The translations under genes were made by a program, and so were the position numbers. 21,072 nt of DNA, from the NCBI GenBank assembly GCA_934553255.1, contig CAKTEZ010000026.1, forward strand, positions 1-21,072, given 5' to 3'. Positions 1 through 6,098 of this stretch are shown here, one piece after another. Under the pieces are notes generated by a model. It ran no database searches, was not told the DNA's origin, and was given only the letters and a program-made list of their open reading frames with translations. Source of the stretch: an uncultured Oscillospiraceae bacterium (GTDB taxonomy: Bacteria; Bacillota; Clostridia; Oscillospirales; Oscillospiraceae). Position 1 is the stretch's first letter. The number at the start of each line of letters is the position of its first letter.

Positions 1-34
<34 letters not shown>

Positions 35-42
35 AGAGGCAC

Positions 43-420
43 ATGTCTGTACCGGCTGTCTGCATCTATATCGATGTGAATGGCCTGCATGAGATCAACA
101 ACAAATACGGGCACGGGGCAGGCGATAAGCTGCTGCAGTCCGTGGCTGAATGCCTGAGAGCCCAGTTTCCCGACGGCGGCCTTTATCGCGTCGGAGGCGA
201 CGAGTTTGTCGTCTTTTCAAAGGCAGATGCAGCCGTATGTGAAGCGCGTATGCAGGCGGTATCATCGGCGCTTGCCGCACAGGACTACAGCATTTCCTAC
301 GGCATTGCCGCGCAAAGGGTGTCAGCCGGATTGGGAGACCTTGTCCGCGAAGCGGACGAAAATATGCTGAAAAACAAACGGCGCTACTATGCCGAGTACG
401 ATCGCAGAGGGCCGAGATAA
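43..420 (+). CDS. GGDEF domain (diguanylate cyclase) C-terminal part, truncated at contig edge
   Basis: This is the catalytic part of a GGDEF domain, the family that makes cyclic di-GMP from two GTP. Visible motifs are YIDVNGLHEINN, GHGAGD and the signature RVGGDEF (about residues 49-55). The tail LVREADENMLKNKR is the usual domain end. Only about 120 of the usual 160 or so residues are present and no sensor domain is visible, so the 5' part is lost at the contig edge. The ATG used here is merely the first in frame. The sequence before it (GAGAGGCAC, then poly-C) has no good ribosome site. No RxxD inhibitory motif precedes GGDEF, so product inhibition through that site is not expected. All signature residues are intact, so catalysis is plausible for the full protein. 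A strong hairpin follows 7 bases after the stop. Confidence 0.85.
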   Translation: MSVPAVCIYIDVNGLHEINNKYGHGAGDKLLQSVAECLRAQFPDGGLYRVGGDEFVVFSKADAAVCEARMQAVSSALAAQDYSISYGIAAQRVSAGLGDLVREADENMLKNKRRYYAEYDRRGPR

Positions 421-426
421 CGCCAA

Positions 427-472
427 GACGATAAAATGACCGCCGGACGATACCGGCGGTCATTTTGTCGTC
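427..472 (+). terminator. Hairpin terminator after the GGDEF gene
   Basis: A 20-bp stem (427-446 with 453-472) has one G-T wobble and a 6-base loop ACGATA. It starts 7 bases after the GGDEF stop. The run of T lies inside the stem and not after it, so this is a strong hairpin but not a textbook Rho-independent terminator. Confidence 0.7.
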
Positions 473-493
473 CAACCAACAAAACCGCTTTAG

Positions 494-724
494 AATATCG
501 TTCATGATAAGTCCACCGGTCTTGGACTGGCGGAACGGGCAGCAGTATTTCTGGCGGGTACGCCCATTGTCGGTGGTTTTGCTGTCCTTGTGCATAGCCA
601 GCCCGGCCGCGCAGATTGGATTGCCGGCAGGAAGCGCTTTAGAGGCTTTCGTGCCGCGTGGATTGAGAGTGAGCCGCGAGAGAAATATGCGAGGAAGCCG
701 AAAAAGGCAAAACCGATTTTTTGA
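494..724 (+). pseudogene. Unrecognised 3' gene fragment ending at a terminator
   Basis: An open frame of 76 codons runs from just after a TAG at 491 to the TGA at 722-724. It has no ATG start. It reads as a hydrophobic stretch (GLAERAAVFLAGTPIVGGFAV) followed by a basic tail (WIAGRKRFRGFRAAW, ending KPKKAKPIF). I do not recognise the family. The reason to list it is position: a clear Rho-independent terminator on the same strand starts 6 bases after its stop, as expected for the 3' end of a real gene. The absence of a start suggests the 5' part was deleted near 490. It could also be chance, since the overlapping frames are open as well. Confidence 0.35.
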
Positions 725-730
725 AGGAGA

Positions 731-771
731 GGGCTGCTGCAGAATGCCAAATTCTGCAACGGCCCTTTTTC
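731..771 (+). terminator. Rho-independent terminator
   Basis: The stem 731-745 pairs with 751-765 (GGGCTGCTGCAGAA against TTCTGCAACGGCCC, with one mismatch and one wobble). The loop is 5 bases and TTTTTC follows at 766-771. It points along the plus strand and follows the orphan open frame ending at 724. Confidence 0.8.
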
Positions 772-1020
772 TGCGCTTTTTGGATGGGGAAGATCATTCG
801 AAATTCATGGCGAGGAACACATCATTGCTCGTAATCCATAATACGCAAAATAAGGAAGAACAAAGTTGTGATTCAATGTGCAGATACCAATTTCTGGGCG
901 ATTTTCCCACTGCAAATTTAACCTCAGAAATTGTGCTATAAAAAATACAAACCGCAATATATTGTGGTTTGCATTTTCAAAAATTAGCCCCCTCAGATTT
1001 AGGTATCGTAACTTTTGGCA
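772..1020. other. AT-rich spacer with one long inverted repeat
   Basis: No convincing gene is seen here. The stretch is clearly more AT-rich than the flanking genes. It contains an inverted repeat, 942-959 against 960-977 (arms around AAACCGCAAT and ATTGTGGTTT), with an A run on the left and a T run on the right. It could end transcription from either side. The open frame covering part of it (465-941) has no codon pattern or recognisable motif and I do not call it. Confidence 0.5.
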
Positions 1021-1054
1021 TAAGAAAACCCCGGAAAACCGAAGTTTTCCGGGG
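1021..1054 (-). terminator. Terminator of the rplM-rpsI operon
   Basis: A perfect 11-bp stem CCCCGGAAAAC (1029-1039) pairs with 1044-1054. On the minus strand the loop reads TTCG, a stable tetraloop, and the stem is followed by TTTTCTTA. It lies 15 bases past the rpsI stop and is a textbook Rho-independent terminator. Confidence 0.93.
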
Positions 1055-1069
1055 TAACTGATAACAAAA

Positions 1070-1474
1070 TCAGCGTTTGCTGAACTGAGGCGCGCGACGG
1101 GCGGCCTTCAGACCGTACTTCTTGCGCTCCTTCATACGAGGATCGCGGGTGAGGAAACCGGCCTTCTTGAGGATGGGACGGTAGTCGGGATTGACGAGCA
1201 GCAGAGCGCGGGCAACGCCGTGGCGCAGAGCGCCGGCCTGACCGGACACACCGCCGCCCTCGACGGTGGCGACGATATCGACCTTACCGAGGGTCTCGGT
1301 CGCGGCGAGGGGCTGACGGACGACCATCTTGAGGGTCTCGAGACCGAAATACTCGTCGATGTCGCGGCCGTTGATGGTGATGGAGCCGGTGCCGTTCTCG
1401 AAGAGATGCACGCGGGCAACGGAGGACTTTCTGCGGCCGGTGCCGTAGAGGTAAGGCTTCTTAGACTGATACAT
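1070..1474 (-). CDS. rpsI: 30S ribosomal protein S9
   Basis: This is ribosomal protein uS9, whose C-terminal tail reaches the P-site tRNA. At 134 residues it has the usual length. Family hallmarks are [13 protein letters not shown] near the N-terminus, the [12 protein letters not shown] segment, [19 protein letters not shown] in the middle, and the basic end [17 protein letters not shown]. The start ATG (1472-1474) has AAAGGAGG about 9 bases upstream. It is the second gene of a two-gene operon, 16 bases after the rplM stop, and is followed by the UUCG terminator. Confidence 0.98.
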   Translation of the reverse strand: MYQSKKPYLYGTGRRKSSVARVHLFENGTGSITINGRDIDEYFGLETLKMVVRQPLAATETLGKVDIVATVEGGGVSGQAGALRHGVARALLLVNPDYRPILKKAGFLTRDPRMKERKKYGLKAARRAPQFSKR

Positions 1475-1490
1475 TCTTCTTTATCCTCCT

Positions 1491-1922
1491 TTACTTGACT
1501 TCCCAGACTTCGGGCTTCTGAGCCTGCTGCTCATGGGCCTCGCCAGCGTAGATGTGCAGGCGCTTGAGAGAGTCCTTGGTGACGGTGTTGCGGGGCATCA
1601 TGCCGCGGACCGCGACGCGCATGGCCAGCTCGGGCTTCTCCTGCATGAGGATGCGGTACTTGGTCTCCTTGAGGCCGCCGACCCAACCGGAGTGGGTGCG
1701 GTAGTACTTCTGCTCCATCTTGTTGCCCGTGAGGACAGCCTTGGAGGCGTTGATGATGATGACATTGTCGCCGCAATCGGCGTGGGGCGTGTAGGTGACC
1801 TTGAGCTTGCCGCGCAGCAGGTCGGCTGCGGCCACGGCGGTCTTGCCCATGGGCTTGCCGGCAGCATCGATAACATACCACTTACGCTCGATGTTGCCCT
1901 TGTTCGCCATAAAAGTGGACAT
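1491..1922 (-). CDS. rplM: 50S ribosomal protein L13
   Basis: This is ribosomal protein uL13, an early-assembling component of the large subunit. At 143 residues it is full length. Typical segments are ERKWYVIDAAGKPMGKTA, the GDNVIIINASKAVLTGNK core, HSGWVGGLKE and AVRGMMPRN. The start at 1922 is preferred over the inner Met (1910) because GGAGG sits about 10 bases before it on the minus strand. It is first in the operon with rpsI, the conserved order in bacteria. A near-consensus promoter and a structured leader of about 80 bases precede it, suggesting feedback control. Confidence 0.98.
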   Translation of the reverse strand: MSTFMANKGNIERKWYVIDAAGKPMGKTAVAAADLLRGKLKVTYTPHADCGDNVIIINASKAVLTGNKMEQKYYRTHSGWVGGLKETKYRILMQEKPELAMRVAVRGMMPRNTVTKDSLKRLHIYAGEAHEQQAQKPEVWEVK

Positions 1923-2001
1923 GGTGTTTTTTCCTCCATCTGAAATCTATCATGTAGGCTTTCGCTTTACATTTTCTCTGTTCCCTGTTAAAATCGGAAC
2001 A
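1923..2001 (-). promoter_or_regulatory. Structured 5' leader of rplM, candidate L13 leader
   Basis: The predicted transcript starts near 2001 and runs about 80 bases to the rplM ATG. It can form a 5' hairpin (TGTTCC with GGAACA, spanning 1979-2001). A second hairpin at 1953-1971 has TGTA/TACA arms and a GC-GAAA-GC tip, and the ribosome site follows. L13 leaders, which are autoregulatory ribosomal-protein binding sites, are known in Firmicutes. Assignment to that family is inference from position and structure only. Confidence 0.45.
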
Positions 2002-2007
2002 AGCATA

Positions 2008-2036
2008 TTTATAGCACTTCCCCGCTTTCCTGTCAA
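2008..2036 (-). promoter_or_regulatory. Sigma-A promoter of rplM-rpsI
   Basis: On the minus strand, TTGACA (2031-2036) and TATAAA (2008-2013) are separated by exactly 17 bases. This is a near-perfect housekeeping promoter about 85 bases upstream of the L13 start, as expected for a highly expressed ribosomal operon. Confidence 0.9.
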
Positions 2037-2155
2037 CACCATTTTAATTTAGCGCAGGCAATGCTCTCGAAATCTCGTTTTTTCTCTCATTTGCTCTTGT
2101 TTTCAGGAATGGCAATTTGAAATTTCACCGTTTTACCTTGGAGGGACCACAAATT

Positions 2156-2881
2156 ATGCAGGAAATTCTGGGCCTCGTGCGCCGCTGCGTCGAGGATTAC
2201 GACATGATACAAGCGGGCGAAACGGTCGCCGTCGGCGTCTCCGGCGGCAAAGATTCGCTCCTCACGCTCACCGCGCTCGCGCGGCTGAGCCGCTTCTACC
2301 CCAAGCCGTTCAAGGTCGCCGCCATGACCATCGAGGCGGGTACGCCCGGCATGAGCTTCGACGGCGTGGCGGACTACTGCCGCACGCTCGGCGTGGAATA
2401 TATCCGCGTGAGCGTCCCCATCTACGAGGTTGTGTTCGTCGAGCGCAGGGAAAAAAATCCCTGCTCGCTGTGCGCGAAGCTGCGCCGCGGCGCGCTCTCG
2501 ACCGCGATGAACGAACACGGTATCCACAAGATCGCGCTCGGCCATCACTACGACGACGCGGTGGAGACCATGCTCATGAGCCTTCTTTTCGAGGGGCGCA
2601 TCGGCTGCTTCCAGCCCGTGACCTACCTCAGCCGCACAGATGTCACGCAGATCCGCCCGCTGCTCTATGTCAAGGAGCGGCAGATCGTCAACGCGGCGAA
2701 GCGGCTCGCGCTGCCCATCGTTGAGAACCCCTGCCCCGCCAACGGCGAAACGCGGCGGCAGGAGGTCAAGGAGCTGATCGCCTCGCTGGAGGGCCGCTAT
2801 CCCGACCTCAAGCAGAAAATTTTCGGCGCGATGCAGCGCTACCCGCTCTATGGCTGGGGCGTCGGCGGTGAAGAAGTATGA
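2156..2881 (+). CDS. TtcA-family tRNA 2-thiocytidine synthetase-like PP-loop ATPase
   Basis: This is an N-type PP-loop ATPase that adenylates and thiolates tRNA, by family 2-thiocytidine at position 32. The 241 residues contain the PP-loop SGGKDS (about 29-34), the Cys pair NPCSLCAKLRRG (Cys103, Cys106), GHHYDDAVETMLMSLL, and a third Cys in ENPCPANGET (about 193). Three cysteines can hold the iron-sulfur cluster used by this family. I start at ATG 2156 because GGAGGG lies about 10 bases before it. An in-frame TTG at 2117 would add 13 residues with no good ribosome site. The gene is divergent from rplM and monocistronic, closed by the terminator overlapping its stop. Specificity for cytidine 32 is inferred from family membership. 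Confidence 0.88.
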   Translation: MQEILGLVRRCVEDYDMIQAGETVAVGVSGGKDSLLTLTALARLSRFYPKPFKVAAMTIEAGTPGMSFDGVADYCRTLGVEYIRVSVPIYEVVFVERREKNPCSLCAKLRRGALSTAMNEHGIHKIALGHHYDDAVETMLMSLLFEGRIGCFQPVTYLSRTDVTQIRPLLYVKERQIVNAAKRLALPIVENPCPANGETRRQEVKELIASLEGRYPDLKQKIFGAMQRYPLYGWGVGGEEV

Positions 2882-2907
2882 AAAGCCGCCCGCCGGCGGC
2901 TTTTCAT
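2878..2907. terminator. Bidirectional terminator between ttcA-like and bofA
   Basis: A perfect 13-bp stem (ATGAAAAGCCGCC, 2878-2890, with 2895-2907) has a 4-base loop. The left arm begins in the ttcA-like stop codon region. AAAA/TTTT lie at the base of both arms, so it can end the plus-strand gene and the converging bofA transcript. Confidence 0.85.
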
Positions 2908-2919
2908 AAATTATGTAAA

Positions 2920-3186
2920 CTAAACGAACAGCATTTGCAGCAGCACCAGCAGCACCAGCCCCGGCACGCCCAACACCCCAACGGTAACGGCGTTGAAGAA
3001 ATTCAGCCCCAGCGAGAAGCCGGTGACCGGTTCGGTCAGTCCCAGCAGGAAAAGCGCGAGGAAGCCGAGCGCGGTATTGAGCAGCACGCGCAGCGCCAGC
3101 CGCAGCGGTGCGGCGAACAGCCGCACCACCGCCACAAGGAAAAAGGCGCAGAGGATCCCCACGCCTATTTTTTCCGTCAGGTCCAT
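2920..3186 (-). CDS. bofA: BofA-like pro-sigma-K processing inhibitor
   Basis: This is a small membrane protein of the BofA family. In Bacillus, BofA holds the SpoIVFB protease inactive in the forespore outer membrane until sigma-K is to be matured. The 88 residues contain a hydrophobic N-terminal segment (GVGILCAFFLVAVVRLF), a second segment (LNTALGFLALFLLGL), and the family-typical end LGLNFFNAVTVGVLGVPG followed by a hydrophobic tail. The start ATG 3184-3186 overlaps the 3' end of the yaaL-like gene by 10 bases and has GGAGGGGG just upstream. The yaaL-bofA order matches Bacillus. Identity rests on these motifs and on context. The presence of a SpoIVFB partner cannot be judged here. Confidence 0.85.
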   Translation of the reverse strand: MDLTEKIGVGILCAFFLVAVVRLFAAPLRLALRVLLNTALGFLALFLLGLTEPVTGFSLGLNFFNAVTVGVLGVPGLVLLVLLQMLFV

Positions 3187-3443
3187 GTGACCGCCCCCTC
3201 CGTGTAGAGCTTTGCGGCGGCCACGCCGCCGCTCTCCTTAATGAGCCGCAGCAGATAGCTGTAACGCGACTGCAGCGCGTTGATCTCAAAGATGCAGGCG
3301 TCGACCAGCTCCGGCTCGGTGGTGTTGTCGAAGCGGGTGTAGGCCTGTGCGAGCGCGAAGCGCGCGTCGCTCAATTCGGCGAACAGGCCTTGCATACGCG
3401 GGTCCTGCGCCACGGTCTGATGCAGAAGATCGATCTTACGCAT
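3177..3443 (-). CDS. YaaL-like DUF2508 protein
   Basis: This is a small, mainly helical protein of unknown function of the DUF2508/YaaL type, which sits just upstream of bofA in Bacillus and many Clostridia. The 88 residues read MRKIDLLHQTVAQDP, then an amphipathic helical stretch (DARFALAQAYTRFDNTTEPELVDACIFE) and the family-like INALQSRYSYLLRLIKE. The start at 3443 is chosen because GGGGGAG lies about 7 bases before it. An upstream in-frame ATG at 3485 lacks a ribosome site. It overlaps bofA by 10 bases, so the two are probably translationally coupled. recR, its usual upstream neighbour, is not present. Confidence 0.78.
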   Translation of the reverse strand: MRKIDLLHQTVAQDPRMQGLFAELSDARFALAQAYTRFDNTTEPELVDACIFEINALQSRYSYLLRLIKESGGVAAAKLYTEGAVTWT

Positions 3444-3518
3444 GTTTCTCACTCCCCCTATCCAGTCTACGGGAAGTATGGACAAATATGCCGGAATTTA
3501 ATCCATGGGAGGAAAAAG

Positions 3519-3980
3519 ATGGCAGACCACGAATTCTACATGGCGCAGGCGCTCGCGCTCGCGCGCGAAGCCGCCGAAGCGGGCGAGGTGCCGGTCGGCT
3601 GCGTGATCGTGCGCGGCAGCGCCGTCATCGGACGCGGACGCAACCGCCGCGAGGAGAAGCAGTCCACCGCCTCCCACGCCGAGATGGAGGCCATCGCCAT
3701 GGCGAACGATGCCGTCGGCTCGTGGCGGCTGGACGACTGTACGCTCTATGTCACGCTCGAACCCTGCCCCATGTGCGCGGGCGCGATCCTCAACGCGCGC
3801 ATCCCGCGCGTGTACTTCGGTGCGCGCGACCGCGTGATGGGCGCCTGCGGCGGGGTCCTGAACCTTTATATGGAGCCGTTCGCGCTCACCCCCGCCCTCG
3901 TCGGCGGCATACTGGAGGACGAATGCCGCGCCGTACTGGAACACTTTTTCCGCAGCGTGCGGGCGAACAAGTCCACATAA
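3519..3980 (+). CDS. tadA: tRNA adenosine(34) deaminase TadA
   Basis: This enzyme converts adenosine to inosine at the wobble position of tRNA-Arg(ACG), and is normally essential. At 153 residues it has the usual length. The zinc site is complete: HAE (His53, with Glu55 the proton shuttle) and PCPMCAGA (Cys83, Cys86). Other family segments are EVPVGCVIV, GRGRNRRE and GARDRVMGACGG. The start ATG 3519 has GGGAGG 6 bases before it. The gene is divergent from yaaL-bofA and stands alone. The 115 bases after its stop are AT-rich and show nothing else before the shared terminator at 4095. Confidence 0.96.
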   Translation: MADHEFYMAQALALAREAAEAGEVPVGCVIVRGSAVIGRGRNRREEKQSTASHAEMEAIAMANDAVGSWRLDDCTLYVTLEPCPMCAGAILNARIPRVYFGARDRVMGACGGVLNLYMEPFALTPALVGGILEDECRAVLEHFFRSVRANKST

Positions 3981-4094
3981 AAACGCAAGATTTAATACTT
4001 TTGTAATAACTGGCGCGAACTTTATTAAAACTCACCCATTATCTTAATACTTGCAAGAGACAATAGCTTCTTTTCATCCAATCTTCCAATCAAT

Positions 4095-4128
4095 CGAAAA
4101 AACGGCTGCTTTCGCAGCCGTTTTTTCG
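4095..4128. terminator. Bidirectional terminator between tadA and the membrane-protein gene
   Basis: A perfect 15-bp stem CGAAAAAACGGCTGC (4095-4109) pairs with 4114-4128 around the loop TTTC. The A run and T run at the arms let it work in both directions for the two converging genes. Confidence 0.9.
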
Positions 4129-4141
4129 GTTCTTTTCTCTT

Positions 4142-4882
4142 TCAGCCCTCAAAGTCGCCCGCGGCCTCCAGAAACGCCGTCAGCAGCAGCGCCGCGCCGA
4201 GGCAGGCAGTCAGTCCGTCGAGTCGGCGGGCAAGGACCATATCCGCGCAGCAGGCGGTCGAAAGGACGAGCGCCATGCGCGCGGCGGCCGAAAACTGCCG
4301 CGGCGAGCCGCAGCGGTAGGCGAACGCCGCGAGGTAGAGAGTGGCAAGGCACAGCGCCGCCAGCGCGAGCAGCTGCGGGTAGAAGTGCAGCAGCACGCTG
4401 TCGCGTGCGTTGGCGCGGTAGGTGACGATGAGCTGCACGACAAGGCAGCACAACGGCACGAGCAGCGCCGCGGGCGCGAAGCTTCCCTCGCGCCGCAGGG
4501 CGACGAGCGCATAGAGCAGCGCCGCGGCGGACACGGCGAGGAACACCGCAAGAACAAGGTTCAGCCCCTCCGTGCCGAACGAAACCAGACGCAGCGCGGC
4601 GGACGCAAGCAGCAAAAACGCGCCTGCAACGCCCATGGTCAGCGTGAGCGGACCGTCGAAGCGGAAGATGCCGCCAAAATCCGCCGTGACCGCGTCCCGC
4701 GCAGGCAGCGCGCGGGCGGCAAGCAGCGCAAATACCGCGCTCAGCGCCAGCACGAGCGGCAGATAGGGTATGCCGCCGACGGGCAGTCCCGCGAGGTCCA
4801 TATTATGTTTCAACTCCAGATAGCGCGCCGCAGGCGCGGCGGCGGAGAGCAGGAGCGCAAGCAGGCGGTCGGAGGTCTTCAT
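4142..4882 (-). CDS. Polytopic membrane protein of unknown function
   Basis: I do not recognise this 246-residue protein. It is strongly hydrophobic, rich in Ala and Leu, with roughly seven membrane segments. Examples are LPLVLALSAVFALLAARAL near residue 50, TLTMGVAGAFLLLASAAL near 85, and LVLAVFLAVSAAALLYALVAL near 115. No catalytic motif is visible. Few charged residues lie between the segments. The ATG at 4882 has only a weak purine-rich site (GAAAGGG, about 13 bases away). The promoter TGGACA-17-TACAAT lies about 35 bases upstream, which supports this start region. It is divergent from spoIID, so a sporulation role is possible, but only by neighbourhood. Confidence 0.75.
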   Translation of the reverse strand: MKTSDRLLALLLSAAAPAARYLELKHNMDLAGLPVGGIPYLPLVLALSAVFALLAARALPARDAVTADFGGIFRFDGPLTLTMGVAGAFLLLASAALRLVSFGTEGLNLVLAVFLAVSAAALLYALVALRREGSFAPAALLVPLCCLVVQLIVTYRANARDSVLLHFYPQLLALAALCLATLYLAAFAYRCGSPRQFSAAARMALVLSTACCADMVLARRLDGLTACLGAALLLTAFLEAAGDFEG

Positions 4883-4917
4883 GGAGCATCGCCCTTTCCC
4901 AAAATCATATCGGCGTT

Positions 4918-4946
4918 ATTGTAGCACGCTTGGAGCAATTTGTCCA
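4918..4946 (-). promoter_or_regulatory. Sigma-A promoter of the membrane-protein gene
   Basis: On the minus strand, TGGACA (4941-4946) and TACAAT (4918-4923) have a 17-base spacer. Both boxes are one base from consensus. It faces away from the spoIID promoter just to its right. Confidence 0.75.
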
Positions 4947-4965
4947 CGGCATTTCGCGGCACGGT

Positions 4966-4993
4966 TCATCTTTGGGACAACTTCTCATACAAT
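4966..4993 (+). promoter_or_regulatory. Candidate sigma-E promoter of spoIID
   Basis: The -10 box CATACAAT (4986-4993) matches the known sigma-E mother-cell consensus CATACAnT. A -35-like TCATCTT (4966-4972) lies 13 bases before it and differs in one position from the published pattern, with spacing 1-2 bases short. spoIID is a sigma-E gene in Bacillus, which fits. Confidence 0.65.
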
Positions 4994-5023
4994 TAAGGAA
5001 AACCGCAAAGGAGGAGAAGCAAC

Positions 5024-6025
5024 ATGAAACACGCCGTTCGCATCAGTCTTGCGTTGGTAGTCCTGCTTTTTGCGCTCGCATGGAGTTTTGCAGGCACGCC
5101 GCAGAAAGCGGTCTCCGACGCGCCGGAGCGTCTCGGAGATGTCAATGGGGCGCGGAGCGAGGCCGCCGTACCGGACGCGGAGCGCACGCTGCGCGTGCTG
5201 CACGGCGGCATGGTCGAGGAGATGCCGATGGACGAATACCTGCTCGGCGTGCTGCGCGCGGAGATGCCCGCGTCGTTCGAGCCGGAGGCGCTCAAGGCGC
5301 AGGCGATCGCCGCGCGGACCTACACGCTGCACAAAATGGCGTCGGGCGGCATCGAGCGTCACCCCGACGCGGACGCCTGCGACGACATCACCTGCTGCAA
5401 GGCATACCGCACCGCCGAGGACGCGGCGGCCGAGTGGGGCGCGGAGGCGCTCTACTACGAGGAGAAGCTCGCCCGCGCCGTGGCGGAAACGGACGGCGAG
5501 GTGATCGTCTACGATGGGCAGCCCGTGCTGGCGGTCTTTTTCTCCTCCGCCGCGGGACACACGCAGGGCGCGGGCGAGGTATGGCAGAGCGACCTGCCGT
5601 ATCTCAAAAGCGTGGACAGTCCCGAGGACGCCTCGCTCGTGCCGAACTATTATTCCACCGTCCGCTTCACGGCGCAGGAGTTTCGCGACCTGTTCCGCTC
5701 GGCCTATCCCGAGGCAAAGCTCGGCGGGGACACGGGCAGCTACCTCACGGACATCCGGCGCAACGACGCGGGCTTTGTCTCCACGCTTTGCGTGGGCGGG
5801 GTCACGGTCAAGGGCAACGACCTGCGGACGATCCTCGGTCTGCGTTCGCCTTCCTTCACGGTCGAGGCGGACGGGAGGGCGCTCACCTTTCATGTCACGG
5901 GCTACGGTCACGGCGTCGGCATGAGCCAGTACGGCGCGAACGCCATGGCGAAGGAGGGCTGTACCTGCGAGGAAATTCTGGAGCATTACTTCTCCGGCGC
6001 ACAGGTCGCCGTGTGGAACGGCTGA
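5024..6025 (+). CDS. spoIID: Stage II sporulation protein D, lytic transglycosylase
   Basis: SpoIID cleaves glycan strands during forespore engulfment, together with SpoIIM and SpoIIP in the mother-cell membrane. The 333 residues begin with a membrane anchor (ISLALVVLLFALAWSF). Next come a short linker and the SpoIID domain: MDEYLLGVLRAEMPASFEPEALK with the catalytic-type Glu80, and AIAARTYTL. A Cys-rich segment (CDDITCCKAY, about 119-127) corresponds to the zinc-binding loop of known SpoIID. SSAAGHT and the C-terminal GYGHGVGMSQYGANAMA are also present. AAAGGAGG stands 9 bases before ATG 5024. The sigma-E-like promoter lies about 30 bases upstream. spoIIM and spoIIP are not in the window. 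Confidence 0.93.
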   Translation: MKHAVRISLALVVLLFALAWSFAGTPQKAVSDAPERLGDVNGARSEAAVPDAERTLRVLHGGMVEEMPMDEYLLGVLRAEMPASFEPEALKAQAIAARTYTLHKMASGGIERHPDADACDDITCCKAYRTAEDAAAEWGAEALYYEEKLARAVAETDGEVIVYDGQPVLAVFFSSAAGHTQGAGEVWQSDLPYLKSVDSPEDASLVPNYYSTVRFTAQEFRDLFRSAYPEAKLGGDTGSYLTDIRRNDAGFVSTLCVGGVTVKGNDLRTILGLRSPSFTVEADGRALTFHVTGYGHGVGMSQYGANAMAKEGCTCEEILEHYFSGAQVAVWNG

Positions 6026-6031
6026 GAGGGA

Positions 6032-6060
6032 TTGCAAAGAGGGAAATTTTTTGGTATACT
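6032..6060 (+). promoter_or_regulatory. Sigma-A-type promoter of the secreted protein gene
   Basis: TTGCAA (6032-6037) and TATACT (6055-6060) are 17 bases apart. The start codon follows 38 bases later. The gene can therefore be transcribed independently of spoIID, whose stop is only 7 bases before the -35 box. Confidence 0.75.
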
Positions 6061-6098
6061 GTAAGCTGACCGTATAAGGAGTAAAGGAGGCGGCAGCC

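Noticed and set aside
2087..3289. Long minus-strand open frame of 400 codons
   Set aside because: It lies antisense to the TtcA-like gene and then crosses bofA and yaaL. It is low-complexity, rich in Arg, Ala and Gly, and has no ribosome site. It is a shadow of high-GC coding DNA.
3444..3518. Possible sigma-E promoter for yaaL-bofA (GCATATT on the minus strand)
   Set aside because: The -35-like box is good, but the sequence at the right distance (TAGACTGG) is a poor match to CATACAnT. CATACTT occurs only 4 bases away, which is impossible spacing.
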